A DNA stretch of 8,599 bases from an uncultured Selenomonadaceae bacterium (GTDB lineage: Bacteria > Bacillota > Negativicutes > Selenomonadales > Selenomonadaceae), in contig CATYZV010000062.1 in assembly GCA_958415865.1 (NCBI GenBank), positions 1-8,599 of the forward strand, read 5' to 3'. Shown here one piece after another: positions 1 through 4,803 of this stretch. Below the pieces are notes generated by a model. The model ran no database searches. It was not told the origin of the DNA and saw only the letters and a list, made by a program, of their open reading frames with translations. Both the position numbers and the translations under genes were made by a program. Within the stretch, counting starts at the first letter, position 1. Each line of letters begins with the position of its first letter.

Positions 1-46
1 AAATCATATAGTCGCTGCTATACTTTTGTCAAATTACAATTTCATT

Positions 47-88
47 AGAAAAACAGCCTAAGCATTATTGACTTCGGCTGTTTTTTCT
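47..88 (-). terminator. Intrinsic terminator after aroF (can act on both strands)
   Basis: The arms at 47-58 (AGAAAAACAGCC) and 76-88 (GGCTGTTTTTTCT) are complementary. The stem extends inward past one T·C mismatch through AAG/CTT, leaving a 9-base loop. It lies 25 bases beyond the aroF stop codon. Read on the minus strand, the hairpin ends in a run of T, as expected for the end of the pheA-aroF transcript. The plus-strand reading also ends in a T run, so it could stop a gene entering from the left edge. Confidence 0.8.
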
Positions 89-112
89 TTAAAAATCATA
101 TTTAACTATTTT

Positions 113-1150
113 TTAGTCGTTGGTGTATTTAGTGAAGAGATTTTCTGCTTTCATGAAGTCATGAATCTTGTAAACACCGCGCATAACTTCGTCGTAATTT
201 TCTTTCGTCAGGGACTGAGGGCCGTCAGAAAGTGCTTTGGCGGGGTTGTAATGGGTTTCGATGATGATGCCGTCTGCGCCGGCTGCTACTGCTGCGAAGG
301 ACATCGGTTTGATCATTCTCCATTTGCCGGTGCCGTGGCTGGGGTCAACGATGATCGGCAGGTGGCTGAGGTGCTTGATAGCAGGAACTGCACTGAGGTC
401 GAGCGTGTTTCTCGTGTACGGTTCATAGCTACGGATGCCACGTTCGCAGAGGATTACGTTGGGGTTGCCTTCGTTCATGATGTATTCAGCAGCATTGAGC
501 CATTCGTCGATGGTAGCACTGAGGCCGCGTTTGAGCATTACAGGCTTGTTGCATCTACCTACTTCTTTGAGGAGGCGGAAGTTCTGCATATTGCGTGCGC
601 CGATCTGGAGTACGTCTGCATAGTGGGCAACGGTATCTACTGCTTCTACTTCTGTTACTTCTGTCGTAACTTTAAGACCGGTGATTTCGCGTGCTTCTGC
701 GAGGTATTTCAAGCCTTCTTCTTCGAGACCCTGAAAGGAGTACGGAGAAGTGCGGGGTTTGTATGCGCCGCCGCGCAGGAACTGTGCGCCGCCGGCTTTG
801 ACGTATTTTGCGATTTCAATTACCTGTTCGCGAGATTCAACGGCGCAGGGACCTGCCATGACAACGAAGCTGCCGCCGCCGATTTTGATGCCGTCTACGT
901 CGACAATAGTATCTTCGGGATGGAATTCACGGCTGGCGAGCTTATAGCTCTTGGAAATGGATACTGTCTGTTCAACGCCAGGCATTGCTTCTACTGCCAG
1001 GCAGCACATTTTAGCTTTATCACCGATTACGCCGACGATTTTCTGGTGTTCGCCTTCCATGATTTTTGCAGTTAAATCAACGCCTTCAATAGCTTCTACG
1101 ACGTTTTTAATTTCTTCATTAGTTGCTTCAGGGGTCATTATTACTACCAT
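113..1150 (-). CDS. aroF: 3-deoxy-7-phosphoheptulonate (DAHP) synthase, class I-beta with N-terminal regulatory domain
   Basis: This enzyme condenses phosphoenolpyruvate with erythrose 4-phosphate to DAHP, the committed cytosolic step of the shikimate pathway. The 345-residue protein has a small ferredoxin/ACT-like domain (about 1-66) before a TIM barrel. Visible barrel motifs are AGPC (99-102, metal-binding Cys102), [11 protein letters not shown] (131-141), QIGARNMQN (182-190), LKRG (206-209), CERGIR (235-240) and DPSHGTG (269-275, His272). Glu298 and Asp309 are the likely further metal ligands. In the family (for example the Thermotoga enzyme) the N-terminal domain binds Tyr/Phe for feedback inhibition; that function is inferred here. 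An in-frame GTG lies four codons upstream at 1162, but the ribosome site AAAGGTGG overlaps it and sits 7-8 bases before the ATG at 1150, so 1150 is preferred. The gene starts 33 bases after pheA stops, on the same strand, so it belongs to the T-box-controlled operon. Confidence 0.95.
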   Translation of the reverse strand: MVVIMTPEATNEEIKNVVEAIEGVDLTAKIMEGEHQKIVGVIGDKAKMCCLAVEAMPGVEQTVSISKSYKLASREFHPEDTIVDVDGIKIGGGSFVVMAGPCAVESREQVIEIAKYVKAGGAQFLRGGAYKPRTSPYSFQGLEEEGLKYLAEAREITGLKVTTEVTEVEAVDTVAHYADVLQIGARNMQNFRLLKEVGRCNKPVMLKRGLSATIDEWLNAAEYIMNEGNPNVILCERGIRSYEPYTRNTLDLSAVPAIKHLSHLPIIVDPSHGTGKWRMIKPMSFAAVAAGADGIIIETHYNPAKALSDGPQSLTKENYDEVMRGVYKIHDFMKAENLFTKYTND

Positions 1151-1183
1151 TATATATTCCACCTTTTCTTTCTGTAAATTTAT

Positions 1184-2032
1184 TTATTGTAAACCGGAGC
1201 TGCCCGCATAAACGGGGAAGCGTCCAAGATTTTTAAGCCATAAACATTTGCGTTTTGCCGCTTCAAGTGCTTCATTAAGAATTTCTTCTGATTTATCTGC
1301 ATCGATTTCAATGAAGAAGATGTATTCACCGAGGCTCGTGCGCGCGGGACGCGATTCAATGCGCGTCATGTTGACCTTGCGTTTGGCAAAATCGCCCAAG
1401 AGTTCGTAGAGACTGCCCGCTCTGCCGTCTATCTGGCAGATGAGCATTATTTTATCTGAATCAGCTTTAGGCTGCACTTTCGGCTTTTTCGTAAGCAGGA
1501 TAAAGCGGGTAAAATTATCTTCTACGTCTTGAATATCTGTATCCAGCAGCTGCAGATCATATAGCTTCGCCGCTGAGAGAGTGGCAATCGCCGCCCAGCC
1601 GCTGCCGTTTTTCGCAGCTATTTTTGCTGCCTGCGCCGTGCTGAGTACAGCTTCTGTCTTCGCCTGCGGATAATGCGATTTTAAATATTCCCTGCACTGT
1701 GCCAAAGGCTGGCTGTGCGATAAAATCGTGTGTATCGGAGCCGATGTATCCTTTGCCATGAGCTGATTGTGCACGCTCCAGACCAGCTCTGCTTCGATGA
1801 ATAGATCCACATCGTGAGCCAGTGTATCGAGCGTTATGCGCACCGAGCCTTCGATGGAATTTTCCACCGGCACTAATGCGTATGCCGCCTGTTCCAGCTC
1901 TACTGAGCGGATAGCATCATAAATACTCTTGCAGGCCGTCAGCTCCAGCTGCCTGCCGCTATGCTCTATCATGTAGACAGCTGCTTCTTCGCTGTTCGTG
2001 CCGTGCGGTCCTAAAAAAGCCAGCTTCTGCAC
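1184..2032 (-). CDS. pheA: Prephenate dehydratase with C-terminal ACT domain
   Basis: PheA decarboxylates and dehydrates prephenate to phenylpyruvate, the dedicated step to phenylalanine. The 282-residue protein is monofunctional, with no chorismate mutase domain. The catalytic part (about 1-182) shows GPHGT (8-12), VPVENS (54-59), SHSQPLAQC (105-113) and the family TRF motif (175-177, within DNFTRF). The ACT domain (about 194-270) has GRAGSLYELL (203-212) and ESRP (226-229), the motifs associated with Phe-binding feedback control. The start is GTG at 2032, seven bases after a perfect AGGAGG. An ATG overlapping by two bases is in another frame. The gene is first in the operon, directly after a T-box leader with a Phe specifier, so expression should rise when tRNA-Phe is uncharged. 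Transcriptional and allosteric control by Phe therefore both seem to act on this step. Confidence 0.96.
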   Translation of the reverse strand: MQKLAFLGPHGTNSEEAAVYMIEHSGRQLELTACKSIYDAIRSVELEQAAYALVPVENSIEGSVRITLDTLAHDVDLFIEAELVWSVHNQLMAKDTSAPIHTILSHSQPLAQCREYLKSHYPQAKTEAVLSTAQAAKIAAKNGSGWAAIATLSAAKLYDLQLLDTDIQDVEDNFTRFILLTKKPKVQPKADSDKIMLICQIDGRAGSLYELLGDFAKRKVNMTRIESRPARTSLGEYIFFIEIDADKSEEILNEALEAAKRKCLWLKNLGRFPVYAGSSGLQ

Positions 2033-2058
2033 ATTATCACCTCCTCATTTAGACAAAT

Positions 2059-2090
2059 AAAAAAGCCCCGCCCTAGTTAAGGGCGAGGCT
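2059..2090 (-). terminator. T-box leader attenuator terminator before pheA
   Basis: Read on the minus strand, AGCCTCGCCC (2090-2081) pairs with GGGCGGGGCT (2073-2064) over 10 bp with one G·U. The loop is seven bases and a run of T follows (2064-2059). It lies between the T-box motif and the pheA ribosome binding site, where the regulated terminator of this riboswitch class belongs. A competing 5-bp pairing, GCGAG (2099-2095) with CTCGC (2087-2083), could join the T-box edge to the terminator's 5' arm. Confidence 0.88.
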
Positions 2091-2330
2091 GTATCTCGCG
2101 TTACCACCTTATTTATCCGCGCTTAGCGCGAATATCTCCATCAAGTACGGGAATAAATCCGATACTCTCCTTCTCTAACGGTAAGGTTCCGGCTGCACCT
2201 ACAAGTCCAAACGATTTTCAGTGCGCAACTCCGAGGTGAACTTCGGCTAATATCTCCATGTCAGGATTCCAGCAGCCCCGACTCTCTGCAATGACGATAA
2301 CAGCTTACTTTTCCTCTTCATCATCTTTAT
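2059..2330 (-). ncRNA. T-box riboswitch leader, Phe specifier (UUC)
   Basis: This leader RNA binds tRNA and controls transcription of pheA-aroF. The T-box motif AAGGTGGTAACGCG is at 2110-2097; its UGGU can pair with the free ACCA end of uncharged tRNA. In Stem I, GAGG (about 2324-2321) pairs with CCUC, forming an internal loop with AGUAA on the 5' side and GAAG-UUC-A on the 3' side. This is the expected loop E and specifier arrangement, and the codon at 2240-2238 is UUC (Phe). The distal Stem I element CGGGGCTGCTGGAATCC (about 2280-2264) matches the conserved GGGG..TGCTG..CC pattern. When tRNA-Phe is charged, the 2059-2090 terminator should form. The Phe specificity agrees with the first gene being pheA. 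Motif and pairing evidence is strong; the middle stems were not folded in detail. Confidence 0.93.
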
Positions 2331-2345
2331 CTTTAACGTGAATAC

Positions 2346-2374
2346 ATAATACCATATTTAAAATTAAAATGCAA
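2346..2374 (-). promoter_or_regulatory. Candidate promoter for the T-box-pheA-aroF transcript
   Basis: On the minus strand, TTGCAT (2374-2369) and TATTAT (2351-2346) are separated by 17 bases. The -10 is preceded by TGG, an extended -10 element. The predicted start near 2339 falls just before the T-box Stem I. The -35 match is weak (3 of 6), but spacing, position and AT-rich context support it. Confidence 0.65.
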
Positions 2375-2415
2375 CATCAAAATTGTAATCTTGTAAGATT
2401 TTATGAAAATATTTA

Positions 2416-3246
2416 TCAATAAAGCTTATTTAGCACTTCATCATCGATCTTGAACGTATGTTCCGGGGCCGGAAATGTGCCTTGCTTCGTTTCATCAATG
2501 TACGATTTAAAGCCCTGCTTCATAACTTCGCCTACGTTGGCAAAATGCTTTACGAATTTCGGCTTAAAATCGGAGAACATGCCCAGCATATCCTGATAGA
2601 CGAGAATCTGACCGTCGCAGCCGCTGCCCGCACCGATGCCGATCGTCGGGATATCTATGGTCTTCGTTATCTTTTCTGCCAATTTTGCCGGTACACATTC
2701 CAGCACCACGGCAAAAGCACCGGCAGCCTGCACTTCTTTTGCTTCATCCAGAATGCGCTGTGCATTTGCCTCATCCTTGCCCTGTACTTTAAAGCCACCG
2801 AAAGCATTGACTGACTGCGGTGTCAGCCCGATATGCGCCATGACGGGAATAGCTGCATCCGTTATCGCCTTGATCTGCGGGCAGACTGCCGCGCCGCCTT
2901 CGAGCTTTACCGCTTGGCAGCGGCCTTCCTTCATGAGCCTGCCGGCATTGACGACAGCATCATAGACAGAGGCCTGATACGACATGAACGGCATATCGCC
3001 GACGACGAGAGCATTTTTTGCCCCGCGCGATACGGCAGCCGTATGGTGGATCATATCCTCCATCGTAACTGACAGCGTATCTTCATATCCCAGCATCGTC
3101 ATGCCCAGCGAATCGCCGACGAGTATGCCGTTGATACCCGATTCATCCATCAGCTTTGCCGTAGAATAATCGTACGCCGTCAGCATCGTTATCTTGTCGC
3201 CTGATTGTTTCTGTTTTTGGAATGTAGCTATTGTGTTCTTACTCAT
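2416..3246 (-). CDS. panB: 3-methyl-2-oxobutanoate hydroxymethyltransferase (ketopantoate hydroxymethyltransferase)
   Basis: PanB transfers a hydroxymethyl group from 5,10-methylene-tetrahydrofolate to 2-oxoisovalerate, giving ketopantoate for pantothenate and coenzyme A. The 276-residue length is normal for the family, and it forms one TIM barrel. Key sites are visible: GDS with Asp45 and GDMPF with Asp84 (Mg ligands), VKLEGG (113-118, with Lys114 and Glu116), MAHIGLTPQ (136-144), Glu183 in VLECVP (catalytic acid in the family), and the [11 protein letters not shown] loop (203-213). The ATG at 3246 overlaps the last eight bases of the upstream oxidoreductase gene. The best ribosome site (AAAGGA) is about 13 bases away, so translational coupling to the upstream gene is likely. 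No clear terminator follows. The next feature downstream is the pheA promoter, so some readthrough into the T-box leader is possible. panC and panD are not in the window. Confidence 0.96.
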   Translation of the reverse strand: MSKNTIATFQKQKQSGDKITMLTAYDYSTAKLMDESGINGILVGDSLGMTMLGYEDTLSVTMEDMIHHTAAVSRGAKNALVVGDMPFMSYQASVYDAVVNAGRLMKEGRCQAVKLEGGAAVCPQIKAITDAAIPVMAHIGLTPQSVNAFGGFKVQGKDEANAQRILDEAKEVQAAGAFAVVLECVPAKLAEKITKTIDIPTIGIGAGSGCDGQILVYQDMLGMFSDFKPKFVKHFANVGEVMKQGFKSYIDETKQGTFPAPEHTFKIDDEVLNKLY

Positions 3247-4114
3247 GTTTGGTCAAAATTCCTTTCATCTCAGTATAATCGCAATTTTTGCCAGAGTCTT
3301 TGCTGTGTTTTTGTTCGGCAACAGCAGTCAGCCGCAAGGACAGTATTCGATAGAGCTTTTCCCACGAAGCAGCATTTAATCGCTCAAAAGCAGCCAAATG
3401 ACGCTGTACAGTCTCAACATCATTTCGTTCCACAGAACCGGTCAGAGCATCTTCAATGCCGCAGCGGGCGATATTGCTCGCATTGCCTAAAAAAAGCGGC
3501 AGCAGAGCTTCCCGCGCCTGAGCTTCATCAAAGCCACACTGAACAAGCATATCCGCACTCGTCTGCAAAAGTGCCGTCGACAGATTGCTCGCCGTAACAG
3601 CTGCGGCATGGTACAGAGCTTTCTTGCCCGTATCCATCGTGATGACGGTATTTCCCGCCCGTGTAAACAGGGATTTTATCTCATCCATATGCTCTGCGCT
3701 GCCTTCAATACAGAAATACGCCTGCCGCAGATTTTTCCATGAACTGTACCTGTCATTGACCGCATAAAGAGGATGCACAGAATAAACATACGCTCCCCTA
3801 TTTTGCGCATCAAAAAAAGCGGTCGATGGCATCGAACCGCTGCAATGACAAATATTTTTATTTCTAACATCCAGATCTTTCACGCACTCCCACACATCTA
3901 TTATCGCGCCATCCGGCACGGTAATAAACAATGTGTCGCTGCTGCTTAGGATTTGTTCGATACTATCAAAAGCCCTACCTGCCGTAAAATCCGCCGCCTG
4001 CTGCGCCGACTTTTGCGACCTGCTGAAATACCCAATCACATCCAAGCCATTTTCCCTGAAATAGCGGCCCAGAGAAAAACCTACCTTCCCCGCGCCGATA
4101 AAACCTATTTTCAC
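3239..4114 (-). CDS. Rossmann-like/DUF2520 NAD(P)-dependent oxidoreductase, candidate PanG-type ketopantoate reductase
   Basis: The 291-residue protein has an N-terminal dinucleotide-binding fold with [12 protein letters not shown] (GxGxxG at 7-12). The DUF2520 family signatures follow: HCSGS (90-94), SVHPLYAV (112-119), a helical segment [13 protein letters not shown] (165-177) and LTGSVERND (224-232), a variant of the usual LTGPxxRGD. The family is related to 6-phosphogluconate and ketopantoate reductases. I recall PanG of Francisella and Enterococcus as a ketopantoate reductase of this kind. Its 8-base overlap with panB supports reduction of ketopantoate to pantoate, but that assignment is inference. 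The frame opens with GTG at 4123, but AAGGA lies one base before that codon and ten before the GTG at 4114. I therefore choose 4114, which puts the start right at the Rossmann strand. The role could instead be another NAD(P)-linked reduction. Confidence 0.88.
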   Translation of the reverse strand: MKIGFIGAGKVGFSLGRYFRENGLDVIGYFSRSQKSAQQAADFTAGRAFDSIEQILSSSDTLFITVPDGAIIDVWECVKDLDVRNKNICHCSGSMPSTAFFDAQNRGAYVYSVHPLYAVNDRYSSWKNLRQAYFCIEGSAEHMDEIKSLFTRAGNTVITMDTGKKALYHAAAVTASNLSTALLQTSADMLVQCGFDEAQAREALLPLFLGNASNIARCGIEDALTGSVERNDVETVQRHLAAFERLNAASWEKLYRILSLRLTAVAEQKHSKDSGKNCDYTEMKGILTKHE

Positions 4115-4261
4115 CGCTATCACATCCTTAAAGTCAATTATCCCGGCAGCGGTGAATCATCTGTAGAGGTCTCGTTCAGCATATCTGACGCCGATACAAT
4201 CCTCATTCGTCAAAAATAAAAATCCACGGTACAGTTTCATTTCGAATACTATCCGCTTATT

Positions 4262-4290
4262 ACTATAACACAGCTGACCCAAATAATAAA
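4262..4290 (-). promoter_or_regulatory. Candidate promoter for the DUF2520-panB operon
   Basis: On the minus strand, TTTATT (4290-4285) and TATAGT (4267-4262) are 17 bases apart. TGT directly precedes the -10, an extended -10 element. This would give a 5' leader of about 140 bases before the GTG at 4114. In that leader (4115-4255) I see no recognised riboswitch, only a 27-codon open frame at 4157-4240 with no good ribosome binding site. The -35 is weak, so confidence is moderate. Confidence 0.45.
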
Positions 4291-4312
4291 TGAAAAATCT
4301 ATAAAAAAGTAT

Positions 4313-4341
4313 TTGACAAACACCGGACAATCTGATATTAT
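4313..4341 (+). promoter_or_regulatory. Strong promoter for the tRNA-Arg/tRNA-Tyr operon
   Basis: A perfect -35 TTGACA (4313-4318) and TATTAT (4336-4341) are separated by 17 bases. TGA in front of the -10 forms an extended -10. Transcription should start near 4348, about 35 bases before tRNA-Arg. A consensus-strength promoter fits a stable-RNA operon. Confidence 0.85.
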
Positions 4342-4382
4342 AATATGCGTGGTTACGACAACCGCCAAAATAACCGAAGAAT

Positions 4383-4460
4383 GGCCCTGTAGCTCAGCTG
4401 GATTAGAGTGTTTGACTACGAATCAAAAGGTCGCAGGTTCGAGTCCTGCCAAGGTCACCA
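4383..4460 (+). tRNA. tRNA-Arg(ACG)
   Basis: The 78-base cloverleaf has CCA encoded. The D arm is GCTC/GAGT, the anticodon stem is TTTGA/TCAAA with loop CTACGAA (anticodon ACG), the variable loop is AGGTC, and the T arm is GCAGG-TTCGAGT-CCTGC. ACG normally becomes ICG through the TadA deaminase and reads CGU, CGC and CGA. The acceptor stem GGCCCTG/CAAGGTC is imperfect: G2·U71 is a wobble and C5·A68 a mismatch. Everything else looks functional. It is the first gene of a two-tRNA transcript. Confidence 0.93.
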
Positions 4461-4468
4461 TTTGTAAT

Positions 4469-4553
4469 GGGTAGGTGCCCGAGTGGTTAAAGGGAACGGA
4501 CTGTAAATCCGTCGCCGTAGGCTACGATGGTTCGAATCCATCCCTGCCCACCA
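4469..4553 (+). tRNA. tRNA-Tyr(GUA)
   Basis: The 85-base class II tRNA has CCA encoded. Acceptor stem GGGTAGG pairs with CCTGCCC (one G·U). Anticodon stem ACGGA/TCCGT closes loop CTGTAAA (anticodon GTA). A long variable arm (CGCCGTAGGCTAC) follows, as in bacterial tRNA-Tyr, and the T arm is GATGG-TTCGAAT-CCATC. It lies eight bases after tRNA-Arg and is surely cotranscribed with it. Confidence 0.96.
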
Positions 4554-4563
4554 TTTTGCAAGC

Positions 4564-4592
4564 AAAGCTCCGATTTTTATCGGAGTTTTTTT
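4564..4592 (+). terminator. Intrinsic terminator of the tRNA operon
   Basis: CTCCGAT (4568-4574) and ATCGGAG (4579-4585) form a 7-bp stem around a TTTT loop. The stem can extend by G·T and A-T pairs, and seven T residues follow (4586-4592). It lies 11 bases after the CCA of tRNA-Tyr. Confidence 0.92.
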
Positions 4593-4603
4593 ATTTCTGC
4601 CTT

Positions 4604-4625
4604 GATGAGTGAATCTATACTCATC
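4604..4625. promoter_or_regulatory. Dyad GATGAGT-N8-ACTCATC, possible operator before the sulP promoter
   Basis: A perfect 7-bp inverted repeat with an 8-base centre ends exactly where a possible -35 (TTTACA, 4626-4631) begins. It has no T tract, so it does not look like a terminator. The position would suit a transcription activator. No particular regulator can be named. Confidence 0.3.
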
Positions 4626-4653
4626 TTTACATATATTAAGCGAACTGTATTAC
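4626..4653 (+). promoter_or_regulatory. Weak candidate promoter for sulP
   Basis: TTTACA (4626-4631) and TATTAC (4648-4653) are 16 bases apart, with TG directly before the -10. It is the best pair I find between the tRNA terminator and the permease, but each hexamer is imperfect. If real, the long hairpin at 4678-4745 would sit in the 5' untranslated leader. Confidence 0.3.
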
Positions 4654-4677
4654 TATTTGTTTTACCTTCATCATAAA

Positions 4678-4745
4678 GCTGAAGAAATGGCTGCTGTTTT
4701 GGAAGTCAAGTAACACGTTGGAAAAACAGCAGCCATTTCTTCGGC
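4678..4745. repeat. Near-perfect 23-bp inverted repeat (long hairpin) upstream of sulP
   Basis: The arms at 4678-4700 and 4723-4745 are complementary at every position except one G·U. They enclose a 22-base loop (4701-4722), and the core of the left arm is GAAATGGCTGCTGTTTT. No T tract follows the right arm, so a simple plus-strand terminator is unlikely. It ends 46 bases before the sulP ribosome binding site. It could be a leader RNA structure, a small RNA, or the remnant of a small mobile palindrome. Within the left arm and loop, ATG at 4687 opens an 8-codon frame (MAAVLEVK) closed by TAA at 4711-4713. Confidence 0.85.
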
Positions 4746-4791
4746 GGTGAGGGCTCTATGTCAGTGTTATCAAATAAGTGCACTAATGTAT

Positions 4792-4797
4792 AGGAGG
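4792..4797 (+). promoter_or_regulatory. Ribosome binding site that fixes the sulP TTG start
   Basis: A perfect AGGAGG lies six bases before TTG at 4804. The in-frame upstream candidates, GTG at 4747 and ATG at 4786, lie before this site and have none of their own. Confidence 0.85.
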
Positions 4798-4803
4798 ATT
4801 TCT

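Noticed and set aside
68..1075. A 335-codon open frame on the plus strand opposite aroF
   Set aside because: It has a Cys/Phe-rich, low-sense composition typical of an antisense shadow, no ribosome binding site, and lies over a gene with all catalytic motifs intact.
2385..2415. Small AATCT/AGATT hairpin after panB as a terminator
   Set aside because: The stem is only five A/T-rich pairs and is followed by ACAATTTT rather than a clean T run, too weak to call.
4157..4159. TGA between the 27-codon leader frame and the DUF2520 gene as a selenocysteine codon
   Set aside because: The downstream protein starts naturally at its Rossmann strand with its own ribosome site, no SECIS-like hairpin is apparent directly after the TGA, and this family is not known for selenocysteine.
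4383..4592. tRNA genes as an attachment site for an integrated element
   Set aside because: There is no integrase, no repeated tRNA 3' end within the window, and the flanking genes are housekeeping or transport genes.
4678..4745. The long inverted repeat as terminal repeats of an insertion sequence or as a CRISPR unit
   Set aside because: Only 22 bases lie between the arms, there is no transposase or target duplication that I can see, and the unit is not repeated in tandem.
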